A model generated the notes under the pieces. That model was not told the origin of the DNA. It worked only from the letters and a program-made list of their open reading frames with translations, and searched no databases. The position numbers and the translations under genes are program-made. 21,877 nucleotides of DNA, taken from assembly GCA_003573635.1 (NCBI GenBank), contig QUTJ01031817.1, positions 1 through 21,877 of the forward strand, in the 5' to 3' direction. Position 1 is the first letter of the stretch, and every line of letters begins with the position of its first letter. The stretch comes from Goniomonas avonlea (taxonomy: Eukaryota; Cryptophyceae; Goniomonadida; Goniomonadaceae). Of this stretch, positions 1-10,300 are shown piece by piece.

Positions 1-455
1 TTTCAGTCACGCCTCACACTCGCAAATACTGGTCCTTGGGCACCAGAACTTCGTGGTATCATCATCCTCTCATACGATCTAAAGGATCACGGTTATAACA
101 GGCCGATCCATCGTCCTCACCTCACCGCTGCTACACCGAGTCACATCAATCCACATCGATGTACGAGTCTCCTCGATGTATCTCGAAATACAGAGTCCAA
201 GTTTTTTCCTGATGACCCGCACGCACGCACACACTCGCACACATCAGTCCACGTCGCATGCAATTAACCAACATATTTTGGCCATGAAGCAATGAAATTG
301 CGCTCATGAAGCAGCGTGCGGCCATGCGGGGCGATGCGGTTCTGGGAGTCCGGCTGGTTGGGCCTAAATGTATGAATACTTTACATACTAAATACATATC
401 CATGTATGTAGTAGAATCCGTGATTTGCTCCGTGTACCTTCGCTGAGCGTTCGAA
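1..455. other. Left-edge non-coding stretch
   Basis: I see no convincing gene here. Short open frames exist on both strands, but none has recognisable motifs or good splice sites. The only structure is a CA/CG-rich simple stretch around 220-245 (alternating cgcacgcac and cacactcgcac). It may be the intergenic or untranslated flank of a gene lying outside the window. Confidence 0.5.
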
Positions 456-875
456 GCGGGCCATATATGGGCCCTTCACTCAACGCTAGTGCCTACTTGC
501 TAATTATATGGCCAGGCTGGTAAATTTTACAGTAAAGTACCAAAAGGAAGAAATGCTAAAAGGAAGAAACCAAGGCTGAATTTTTTTGCTGACCCGGGGG
601 GTATGAAACTTCAATAATGAAAGTAAGAAATTTCAAGCCTTGGCTGGATCGGGTTATTTGAACTTATTTCTTACTTTTGTACTTTATGGTATTTCCCTCA
701 ACGTTAGTGTAAAGGGATCTTAGGGGGCGGCAAATTCAGTGAAGTCAGTGAAGTCAGTCAGTCAGTCAGTGTTTTTAAAACAAAAGCTCAAATCAAATTT
801 TCAAGCCGAGCTTTCAAATTCAAAATAGTTCCGGTAGCGCTAGCGTTGAGGGGACAGGGCCCATATGGCCCTCTA
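456..875. repeat. Inverted-repeat (MITE-like) block
   Basis: The stretch at about 456-496 and the stretch at about 834-875 are near-perfect reverse complements. Both contain the core CTAGCGTTGAG followed by AGGGCCCATAT and GGCCC. Between them lies an AT-richer interior with a second, weaker inverted pair: the stretch at about 525-560 (agtaaagtaccaaaaggaag) matches the reverse complement of about 665-695 (ttacttttgtactttatgg). A further copy of the core, CCCTCAACGTTAGTG, sits at about 695-709. A foldback structure of about 420 bp with no coding capacity is typical of a miniature inverted-repeat element. I did not find a clear target-site duplication, so the exact ends and the transposon family are uncertain. 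Confidence 0.5.
725..772. repeat. Short GTCA-type tandem repeat
   Basis: A short simple array reads as repeated tcagtgaag units followed by repeated gtca units. It lies inside the larger inverted-repeat block and has no coding sense. Confidence 0.6.
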
Positions 876-959
876 CTTGTTATTACATTGTAGTAGTCTA
901 GTCCAACCGGAGTCACCGGACAGTTACAACATGTAGTACCTAATAGGGCTTCTATGCAG

Positions 960-1085
960 TTCTCGTGTAGCGAGTCGTGTGGCGAGTCGTGTAGCAAAGC
1001 CGTGTAGTTTCCCGTGTAGTTTCCCGTGTAGAAAATTCTACGCAACATCCGCAAAAATCTCGTGTGGCGGTTCGTGTAGCTAGCG
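960..1085. repeat. CGTGTAG-rich degenerate repeat
   Basis: The heptamer CGTGTAG or its variant CGTGTGG occurs about eight times in roughly 125 bp with irregular spacers, two of them the exact unit cgtgtagtttcc. It looks like a decaying minisatellite. No gene on either strand explains it. Confidence 0.6.
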
Positions 1086-1189
1086 GGGCAAACAGGGTTC
1101 CGAGAAATGGCGCGAACGGGGTCGGACACACACGTGCACAGCACTGATAACTCTGACCGAGACAGTGTCAGGGACATGAAGCAGCACGG

Positions 1190-1690
1190 ATTTCGGTTTG
1201 GAACTCAGTCGGGCCTTACTTTCAGGGACACTTGATCCGGGGGTAACTTCTCCACCACGTCCTTGAGGGGATGATTGCAGATACTCCCGAGTGTCCTTCG
1301 CGACTTGGAATTGGTCCATGTGAAGCGATTGCGACATCACTGGAACGGAGAATTTCACATGGATAAGTTCTCCAATAGCGAACCCAGGTCCTCTTTGAGG
1401 TTTGCCATTTTGCCAGTTGACAAAAGCGGAGGCGAAACCGGTCGCTCGTTGCCTCACAGATGCCTAACGAGTTCTGCTTCCCAATCAAGCCCAGGTGCAT
1501 GGATTTGCGCTTTCTGCTGCACCTCCCTGCTCTGTCAACATTGTGCCACAATTGTTTTCTGAATTGGGTTCTGTTCCTAATAAATTCCAGTTCAGAATGT
1601 CCTCTCGGTCCTTGCATGCGTTGTCGAGACCTTGGCTCTTTTTTGATCGTTGCTGGCAACATACACGATTTCATTTCCAAAAGAACAAAT
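1190..1690 (-). other. Weak candidate for a minus-strand gene end
   Basis: Several overlapping minus-strand frames stay open here (about 150 codons in one, 125 in another). Short helical, charged segments appear in different frames, for example LKDVVEKLPPDQVSLK near 1215-1265 and MANLKEDLGSLLENLS near 1365-1415, separated by sequence with possible GT/AG sites. That could be the 3' end of a small intron-containing gene. I recognise no domain, the frames compete, and I could not assemble one phase-consistent model, so this is only a candidate. Confidence 0.2.
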
Positions 1691-1699
1691 CAAACAGTC

Positions 1700-2500
1700 A
1701 CTCCAACATCAGCAAAGAAACATGTTTTATTACAGGGTCACACTGGACCGAGTGCGACATCTAGTGTCAGAGTGCAAGAGTGTCCGAGTGCGAGAGCGTG
1801 TGAGTGACGCACAAGTCGACGAAGTTGTGTAGAAAAATGCTACACGAGCAGTTCGTGTCGGCCGCTGCACGCGGATTTGGACAGTGCGGGCTCGAAGGTC
1901 GGTGGTGCGAAGGAAGCAAAGGCATGATAAGAAGTGGTTACCGGTCTGTTGCGTTGACTTGGGGCATGTCTTGGGCGATGCGGCTGCACGGAAAAGCGCC
2001 AACGGAAGGCGTCGGAGGTCACGTCAGAGGGACAGAATCAAGGTGTTTTTAAGAGTTCCTTCCCAATAACACCAAAAGGAGTCCTGATTGGAACGGGTGT
2101 GGACACCAAACACGGTAGGAGGATGACAGGTGGGAACTTGAGGCAAAGGCCAGAGGATGTGCTGCATTCGAACTACGGTGTCAGGCGAAAATGACCCAGG
2201 TCCAACGAGTCTGGGCTGTTTATTCTTGCTGACAAGTTCTATGCAGCCAAAGAATCCAGCGCCGGCTCCACCACTGGTTCCCAACCGTCGTGCAGGTACA
2301 GGATGCAAGCTGCATCGTCCGAGTGCCAGGTGTGACGCGAACAGCGCAAGGAGTGCCAGTGAAGCCGGGACCGGGTTCGACGACCTTGACCCAGGGAGTG
2401 ATGTGTTTGTTGATCGCTCCTAGTTCACTTCAGCTCCCACAAGCCACTCTCGGATTTTGACCGTCTGGGCGTAGAAGCCCTAATAAGACAATTTGGCCAT
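1700..2500. other. Intergenic region, no confident gene
   Basis: Short frames on both strands overlap and conflict. None carries a recognisable motif, and I could not chain them through splice sites. It probably holds the upstream region of the plus-strand gene that begins at 2563. Confidence 0.4.
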
Positions 2501-2527
2501 CCGGTAGAGTAGCTAGCTAGCTACCGG
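2501..2527 (+). promoter_or_regulatory. CCGGTAG...CTACCGG inverted repeat upstream of RING gene
   Basis: Inverted seven-base arms CCGGTAG (2501-2507) and CTACCGG (2521-2527) flank a run of tagc repeats. The structure ends 35 bases before the ATG at 2563. The same heptamer recurs twice in the spacer between the two divergent genes near 20.4 kb, so it may be a promoter or transcription-start element. That role is inference. Confidence 0.35.
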
Positions 2528-2562
2528 CCTCAGGAGGTATCGGGAGCTGAAAGACCAGCGAA

Positions 2563-5500
2563 ATGGCGTCGGTGGAACAAGCGAGGCGAGTCGAAGAGAC
2601 GAGCAGGCATTGTGTGGAAGGGGATTCAAACATTCTGAACCAAAGACTACTTGATATTCATTCCCAAACGTTGTCGATTTTGTCCGCAGTCACAGCAAGG
2701 GGACAAGACGGGAACGGCGAGAGAGAATTCGACAGATCCCTCCAGAGACTGACGAGTTTCGTCGAGTCTGAGACGGCTTCCACTCACCGTGCAAACAATC
2801 GCATACTTGACCAGCTAGACCGTGTACTTGGCCGTCTGGATGGGGTTGTTCAGTCTCAGGCGGACTTAAGCGAACGCTTGCAGCAGCTCGAGAATCGAGG
2901 GTCATGGCGTCATTCAAGAGGGAACCACAACGCCTCCACAAATGGCGCTGAACGAGGAGCATCTGGACGGCGTCGAAACGAACCGCATGCTACTGAACTG
3001 GTTTTTGTTGATGACGTTCCGATGGAACCAATGTTGGTAGGTGCTCCTCCCGTTTGCAACATCTGAGTTGCCTGCAGCGCGGTGCAGCTTGGGGACAACC
3101 GGTTGCACCTACCAGTATGCCTGCTTCCCAAACGGGCATTGGATCTGGGCGCCCTACCAGAGCAGCGGGTCCCCCTCCAGAGCATCAACCCCAGCCAGCA
3201 GCGCCAACTGCACCACCAGGGCCAGCTCGTCATGGTGGGCGAGCAGAAATCCGCATCGGCATCATCCCAGTGACAGGTCTGAGTCCGGGTCTGAATATTG
3301 GGCCCATGGCCGGAAACGGGTCGATGCAAGACGCTGACATCTTGGGGCTGCTTGCGTCCTTTTTGAATGCAGCGACGGCAGATCCGGATATGGAGGGGTA
3401 AGCTGTTGGATTTCACCATGCTTACACTTGAGTATGCAACTGCCAAGTGGAGCTGGATCTCAAACCCAGATTTGCAGAATTGCAGAGTTGTTGTTCAACG
3501 GTCCCAGGTCAGCGACTCCTGCTGCAGCCATTGCGGCCTTGCCCTCGGTTGCTGTGCCACCCGCACGCTTAGGTGTGTGTCCTTTTCAACAATACCCGCA
3601 TGTCCAGTTTGCATTGGTGACACCACAGAACAGGCGAGGCACTTGCGTGTTGCAATATATGCCAGGAAGACCTCCCGACAGCCTCGGTGAGTATGTAGTT
3701 GCTACGCGTGCCTTATTTCGTCTGGTATCTAGCCCCGGCTTTGCATCTATCCGTACATATCGCATGTGTGCATGCAGTGCAGTGCTTCGAACCCTTCTCA
3801 GCGACGTCTTGTGAACTCTAGCGTGGGTTCGCTCATGCTAATGTTTTGTGTGTTTGTTTTCGGAGCCCGCTGACACGTCGGTTCCAGCTGGCGACCCAAC
3901 TGCCATGCACCCACTTGTTCCACGCCAACTGCATCACAAGATGGTTGACAATTTCCAATACCTGCCCGAACTGCCGGGCTGCAGTCCACAGCCACACGCC
4001 CCGAAACCTTTCTTCACCCGCACCTGCACCACAGCCCCACCACCACCAGGGTCCCCGCCTGCAGCAGGGGCAACAACAGCCGTCAGTTGGCCTGCCCTCG
4101 GTGTTTGGCTTGCCAACGATGCTTGACCCCATGTCTGCTGTGTCAAGCACTCAGACGGCATCCACGCATGCTGCTGGAGGGTTGCGGCAGCGCAGCACGG
4201 ACACCGGACCGCCCACTCGTACACACGTGGCACCGCAGCAACCGCTGCAGGTGCCACTGCTGGCTCCGCGAGGGCCACTACGCGCACAGCAACAACCCAT
4301 TGTCGCAATTCCGCGAGGATTACTGCAAGCGCAGCCTCCACAGCAGCCCCTGCCGATACGAGAGATTCTTGAGGCGGCCACTGCCGCAGTTTCAGGTTAG
4401 CTCTACCTTGGGAGAACTGTTGAAAGGATCCGTGTCTGCGCTCGTCTGTCCTGTCTCTCAGTGTCAGGTCCGCTCAAAGAAACCCGCCTTTGCCCCTCTC
4501 AAGAACCAGTCGTTCCAACCTCTCAAGTACCCACGTCATTCAACCTCTCAAGCACCCCGGTCATCCCAACTTCCAAGATAACCCGGCATTCCAACCTTTC
4601 GTTTGTGCTCTCAAGCAGCTGGCGTGCACGTATTCAGGCAGGCTCGCAGGCGCTGGCATATCGAGGGCCCCGGCTGCGGCTACTGCTGCACCAGCTGCGC
4701 GAGTTGGAGCTGTTCAAGTTAGTCCCGCTTCCTCTTGTTTCCTCTCCTTGTGCCTTGTGCTCTGTGCAGCAACTGTGTGCCCGCGAGATGTTTGAAGTTC
4801 ATTTCGATTTCGGATATTGTTCCAGGACCGCACAAACACTCTCCACAACAGGACACTGGGGCGCCTGCAAACGCAACCGAGTCAGGTAAGCGCAACTGTC
4901 GTGCGTTGTGTTTTCTCACACGACAGTTGCACTTCACTCTCTTGGATTCTGCCCACGATGGTGTGCCCCGCCCTGGAGGTCCGGGTGCTTCTCTCACACA
5001 CTGAGAGGTGACAGGGGAGCTAAGGAGCAGGTCCCCCACTGAGAGGTGACAGGAGAGCTAAGGAGCAGGTCCCCCACTGGAGGTGGCAAGAGCGCTAAGG
5101 AGCAGGTCCCCCACTGAGGGGTGACAGGGGAGCTCAGGAGCAGGTCCCCCACTGAGAGGTGACAGGGGAGCTAAGGAGCAGGTCCCCCACTGAGAGGTGG
5201 CAAGAGAGCTAAGGAGCAGGTCCCCCACCCTCGCCCCCCTGTAAAGCACGACTTGAAATCACTGCCCCACAATATGCTGTGGAGTTTTGCTGCGGTCTCA
5301 CGCAAAGTTGCAGGTGCAGCGCCGTGGCCGTCACAAACGCAGCCTCATGGTTGCCAGCCTGGGTGCAACTGCATGTTCTGCTTTCTTGACTCGACTTCGA
5401 CCCGAAACTGTGATCGGAAAGATGACGCTACTGGCACCGGTATTGCTATGACCACTGGTGAAACACCTAGTCCAAGCCCTGCTGCTGTCGGTGTCGGTGC

Positions 5501-5939
5501 AACCACTGCTGTGGCTACTGAGACCTCCCCAGGTGCATCGGTTGCCCGTGGTGTTAGTGCTGACAGTGCTGCGTCCACTGGCGCGGTTCCTGGTGCGACC
5601 ACTGCTGCTCTTGGTGTTGCGGGTGCCGACAGTGGTGGATGCAGCGGCAGCAGTTCAGGTGACACAGCCGCCAGTGCTGCGACAGATATTTCTGTCGAGT
5701 TGGTGTGTAGTGCCGATGTTCCTGCCAGTGCAAGGGTTGCCATCGGTGCTGTCGGGCGTGGTGTTGCTGTTGGCACTGGTGACCCCGTGAGATTTGGAGG
5801 CGATGGTGCTGCAGTGGCCGCAGGTGCGAGCTGTCCCGAGCTTGTCACCGCTGGTGCAGGTGTGCGTACTGAGGGCAGCGCGACCGCTGACACTGGTGGC
5901 GAGAGTGACGGAAATGGAAGCGGTGATGGTAGTGCCTAG
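2563..5939 (+). CDS. RING-H2 finger protein, probable E3 ubiquitin ligase
   Basis: Seven exons: 2563-3036, 3078-3397, 3629-3686, 3888-4395, 4462-4717, 4770-4885, 5314-5939. They total 2358 nt (785 residues) with consistent phase at every junction. The start has a good context (gaaATGG). Residues 1-125 are helical and probably coiled coil, without cysteines of note. Residues 159-250 are rich in Pro, Gly and Ala. A C3H2C3 RING-H2 finger spans residues 273-313, with ligands C273, C276, C291, H293, H296, C299, C310 and C313; it is split by the 3687-3887 intron. RING-H2 domains recruit E2 enzymes and direct ubiquitin transfer, so an E3 ligase is the likely role; the substrate is unknown. After the finger come a Pro/Gln-rich stretch and a Gly/Ala/Ser/Thr-rich tail. 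There is no transmembrane segment, so it is probably cytosolic or nuclear. The finger exons are secure; exons 5-7 rest on splice phase alone. Confidence 0.82.
5001..5229. repeat. 38-bp minisatellite, six units, inside an intron
   Basis: Six head-to-tail copies of a 38-bp unit (one copy is 37 bp) start at 5001, 5039, 5077, 5114, 5152 and 5190. Each contains the core aaggagcaggtcccccac. In the model the array fills much of the last intron (4886-5313) of the RING-H2 gene. Apparent minus-strand frames through it are only translations of the repeat. Confidence 0.92.
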
Positions 5940-6344
5940 TTTGGCATGGTCACCGGTAGTTTGTCGTGGGGGTGTCTGATTTTCCCGAGCTACCTGTTTC
6001 CACACGAGGCAGCCGTGAATTGTCTCTGATGTCTGGGAAACCAGAACTTCCATTGGCGACGCTGTGGACTGGGTGAGGTCCTGTGTGCCCCGAATTTCTT
6101 GTGCGGGACGGAGAACGTCAGTCGGTGGCACTGAGGCTTTGCATGTCTGACATCGGTCAGTTGCCACGGGTGCGACACGGACTTGAAACAGACTGGTTTG
6201 CACTGATGGAGGTGGGTCGGAGGGGCGGAGGGAGGAGGGAGGAGGAGGGAAGGACGCGGGAAAGGGAGGGAGGAGCACTCCATGAAGAAGAAGCTTGCAG
6301 CACGACACTCACACGTGACAACACACCCACACGTGATAGAAAAT
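5940..6344 (+). other. Probable 3' untranslated region of the RING-H2 gene
   Basis: The sequence between the TAG stop at 5937-5939 and the poly(A) signal at 6345 is about 400 nt long and includes a purine-rich run at about 6210-6275. Minus-strand frames across it are low-complexity, Pro/Ser/Thr-rich shadows. Confidence 0.5.
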
Positions 6345-6350
6345 AATAAA
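6345..6350 (+). other. Poly(A) signal (AATAAA)
   Basis: A canonical AATAAA lies about 405 bases beyond the stop codon of the RING-H2 gene, on the same strand. It is the only one in the spacer, so it is the likely 3' end signal for that transcript. Confidence 0.5.
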
Positions 6351-6582
6351 AAGTGAGGTTTTACTTTGGGGCGGTGGGTGCGCAGCGCACTGTGCAAGGG
6401 ACAGTATCGAGCGGCATGCGGCGCTACGACAATTTGAAGGTCTTTTGGGGGGCACTCAAGGGTAGCCCTTGGTTCATTCAAGATGTCAAGTCTGTGCCAT
6501 CACTAAATATCATGCCGCGTGGAAGGTAGTAACGAGTTGACTGCCCCATCCGGCCCACAGGCGGTTGTGCCTCCCGGGTTTA

Positions 6583-6694
6583 GGCTGATCAACTCGAGCT
6601 CCCAGGACCTTAGAGAGGGTGGCTGATCAACTCGAGCTCCCAGGACCTTAGAGAGGGTGGCTGATCAACTCGAGCTCCCAGGACCTTAGAGCAC
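6583..6694. repeat. Perfect 3 x 38 bp tandem repeat
   Basis: Units start at 6583, 6621 and 6659 and begin ggctgatcaactcgagctcc. The first two full copies are identical, and the third is identical up to its last few bases, so the array is young. The sequence is unrelated to the 38-bp minisatellite at 5001 despite the equal period. Confidence 0.93.
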
Positions 6695-6749
6695 AGAGGG
6701 GGAGGGTGCACACAGGCACGAATAGACACAGGACGCCAGATGTTAAGTC

Positions 6750-7030
6750 GGTTGAACTCACTCAGCCAAAAGGTAAGAGCAATGCTGGCCGGCAGTGAAA
6801 CTTGTAGTCGGCAGAGGTGATTGGCAGCCAGACTCACTCGACAAGAGCGTGGGTCAGCAGTCTCCGAGTTCGCAAGTCAAACTCGAAGTGAGAAAGGGCT
6901 GACTGGCGAGCCAGACTCACTCGTCCGCACGGCCAAGAGCGCTGATTGACGCAAGAACAAACTCACTTAGCCACAAGGTCAAGCGCATGAGTCAAACAGC
7001 TGGCGGCGCCCAGACTCACTCGGGCACAGG
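6750..7030. repeat. Degenerate ACTCACTCG repeat array
   Basis: The motif aactcactcag / agactcactcg / aactcacttag recurs at about 6756, 6829, 6910, 6958 and 7012. It is often followed 15-25 bases later by aagagc or aagcgc. Spacing is 50-80 bp. The last copy overlaps the stop codon of the minus-strand GH20 gene, so the array makes up the immediate 3' flank of that gene. Confidence 0.55.
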
Positions 7031-7330
7031 GTCGGGCTGACGGCCTTTAGCAACTGCTCGTTGTGGGACCAGCGGTTCACACACGTCGCACGGTGTGCAA
7101 GGAAGGCACGTCTTGCATTTCTGCTGCAGCAGGTTGTGGTGACGCTCGCTGGCCGCCCGCAGTTCTTGTAGAGCGTGCAGCGCAGCCTGATGCTGCTCCT
7201 GGTGGTGCCGCAGTTGTGCGTGAGCAAACTCTGCCGTCTGCTGCGCGAGGCTGAGCTGCGACTGCATCGCGTCCGCCTCAGACCGCAGCCCCCTCACCTC
7301 CTCCGTGAGCGACGCGTACGCACGCCGTTC
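7016..7330 (-). other. Last GH20 exon: coiled coil plus CxxC ladder
   Basis: This exon encodes residues 623-726. The first 70 residues are a heptad-rich helix with many Gln, Ala, Leu and Glu residues. Then come five cysteines spaced exactly three apart (C694, C697, C700, C703, C706) in KCKTCLPCTPCDVC, and a short basic, Pro-rich end. Typical GH20 enzymes stop soon after the HxCRM..RG motif, so this tail is an addition. It could mediate oligomerisation with interchain disulfides; that is inference from composition. Confidence 0.7.
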
Positions 7331-10300
7331 CTGAATTCCGTCAGTCAGCAAGCTGCATCCCAGAAGCTCGGGTGTCCTTTTTACGTTGCCACAGTGTTCT
7401 GAGAGAGAACATAAAACACGTGTGCGACTTGAGCTTGAGTAGCCGAGCCGAGGCCGTTAGCGTCTCGCGTACGTGTGTCAGACGTTATGGGTGCCCATGC
7501 TGAACCTAACGGATGCTTGTCCTGGCTAGAATGCGTCCTGCGCTCGCATGTCCTGTGTGCCAAACTGGAATGGGAGCCCCACCTTGTCCAGCGTGCGGCG
7601 GAGAGTCTCCTGGTCCGACCGCGCACGCGCCATTTGTGCGCTGAGTGCCTGCAACCTCGGGTGTCAGGAGCTGGGCGGCGTGGGTGAGAGGAGGTAGGAG
7701 ATCTCTGCGCGGATAGGCAATCGGACAATCAGGCAAAAGTGCACTCTCAGAACGCCGAAGCAACAACACCTTAACGTGAGCCACCCCGCAGCCAGCACAA
7801 CGTGCTTCTCCTGTCTCCGCCACCGTATCGTCAGGACAGAAGTGGGCAGCAATTGGCCCAGCCTTTACCCCGCGCTGGCTCATACGACAGGCGTGCGCCT
7901 GCACGCGCACGCCATGTTATTGCATCAAGGCCTCGATTTCCGCCTCGTACACAAGTGCTCGCGGCACACTTCTCATGCATCGATCTCGTCTAAAATCTCA
8001 CAAATAGCTGGTCAGGCGGGGAACTCCCAGGCAGGAGAATCAGCTCTAAGGAAAACGGCCAACCTCGAGGCGTGGCCAGGCAGTCCCACTGTCGTTGACA
8101 CTTGCTTTGCTCCATAACCGCTCTGCCACAGCACTGTTTCGGGTGTCACTCGCCAATTGCGAATCAAGTCCGAGGGACAAATTCAGGTCCTGAGAGGCAA
8201 AACATCCAAACAGTGGGTGCTTGATGGGCGGGTTTGAGATAGTTTCAGGCACGCATGGCTACCGTAAAGAAAAGGAAACAACCACGACTTGAACACAGCG
8301 GCGCACCTAACGCGAGTCCACATGGTTTCATCCAGCCGCTGCCCGTCTGCAGCAAAGACTGTAACAGTACCTCCCTTGACGCGTGCGAGCTGGGCAGCGG
8401 ATAAGTCGTCAGGCGTCGCTTCCACAGCGTACAAGCAGAACCAGGCCTGCTGCCAGTCGTCGCTGTCACACCGAGACTCCACGTTTCGTCCCACAATCCT
8501 GGGGAAGAGCAGCGAGTGTGAGACACACAGCAGCACATTCAGCAATTGTTTTTCGTTTTGTAGACAAAAATATTGGGGAACAAAACACACTAACAGTGAG
8601 TCTGGCCCGACTCACACGCATCACCTCCCCAAGATCGCCCCCCTCGGAGGCGCAGACAAAACAGTCCCTGGTACTCTCGCCCACATCCTTGCACGCGAAG
8701 CCGAGGCGGTGAATTCAGCCCACTCACTTCACCACTTGCCCACTCAACCCGACTCAAGCTCACTAACTTACCACTCTCCAAAAACCACACTGGAAGCTCC
8801 AACGCCGACGGTGTGAGCGAGGTCCTCCCCTTCTTTGGTCACGGCAGACAAGACAGGGAGTTGCGCTAGCGTCTCGGCTCTTGATGGCAGAGGATAGTTC
8901 TGCCCAGAGCATGATTGTTGTGCAACGGCGTTGGCGTCTTGCTCAAAGTTTGGATGTTGAGCGTTGCGAATACCTCAAGCGGTCAACCACCCGGCATGCA
9001 AAGTCACCGCCCGCCGTGCAAGCTCAATCACCCAAAGGCAATCACCCGTCATGCAAAATACTCACCCGTCATGCAAAATCAACCACACTTCAAGCAAAAT
9101 CAATCACCCGTCAAGGAAAAAGTGAGCCCAGGGGTTGCAATCAAGCGTGCAGAATGTCAATCATCATGGAAATGCCAAACCTCAAAACCAGCGACGTCTC
9201 CGACGTTGTCCGTGACCGCGGGGCTGTTTCTTGCTCCTGACACTCAATTATCAATTGTCTTAATCCGGATTCTCCCTCCCTCCCGCTCTCTCAGCTTCCC
9301 GCTCGATGATTTGCACAGAACATTGCCTTTCTCAAGATGTGTGTGTGTGTGTGTGTGTGTATGTGGGACCAAGACGACTCAGCTGTGGGTTGCTAGTTCA
9401 TCGACATGCCAGATTCCATGCTCACAGCAAGACAGCACAATAATGCAGACCCACCAAAAATATTACGAATGACTGCGACCTGGCGCTTGGGGGGCGGGAG
9501 GTGAGGAAGAACCTGCGACGTCAGGCGCTCCAAGAAGTACCCTGCAAGATCCGCTGTAGTGAAGCCTGTCTCTTCCAGCCATGCTGCAGTGCCCGGGTGC
9601 TTCTCCAGACAACTGGAGAGAGCTGTTAGGTTTTCCCTCAGTGCGGACATTGTTAGATTGGGAGCGCTGACCCCCCACCAAAAAAACAAACCAACCCCAA
9701 AACACCAGTGTGAATCAGGAGAGTCGAGAGTAGTGTGCACAGTGTTGTTAGTGTTGCGCGGCGCACAGTGGACGACACTGTGTGTGCGTCTCAAGCACTC
9801 ACACACAGCAGCATACACTCCGTTCATGCGTATGAGCGGAATCATGTATGCTGTATGTGAGTGCTTGAGAACCTGCACGAACAAGGGAGGTATGAGCTTG
9901 AGATGCTACGATCAAGCTGTCCCGCGATGTCGAAATTGTTTGTGCATCAGGTCCGAGGATCGTACAAAATGACAATGCTGTTTGTCTTTTGCTGAATATT
10001 AGAGATCAATCCAGTGGCTTGAAAAAGTGTCAATGGCCTGATGTTGACAAAGTCCGAGGCACCTTGCATCCGCCGGCTGGCTGCTGAAGTACAACACAGG
10101 ATCCTGGAACACTTGTGCAATTTCCACGAGAAAAACGGTGAGATGGTCGTACAAGGCATCGCTGGTCACGTCCAGAACGCCACCACACGGCTGCAACATA
10201 GCTGTGAGTGTGTGTACAACGAAGAAGCGTGAGAATGTATGTGCTCACAGCGCCAGTGACAACAGCGAAGGGTGAATTCAGAAGTGCGTGTTTGGACCCA

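Noticed and set aside
5058-5249. Minus-strand frame encoding repeated GDLLLSxLATS units
   Set aside because: It is a translation of the 38-bp minisatellite in an intron. The repeat is not a multiple of three, so the apparent protein repeats change frame.
5345-5893. Minus-strand frame of 182 codons rich in Pro, Ala, Ser, Thr and Val
   Set aside because: It is the antisense shadow of the GAST-rich last exon of the RING-H2 gene. The plus-strand frame joins upstream exons in phase and ends before a poly(A) signal.
5655-6308. Minus-strand frame of 217 codons
   Set aside because: Low-complexity Ser/Thr/Pro composition without motifs, lying opposite the RING-H2 tail and its 3' UTR. No splice-linked partner exons were found.
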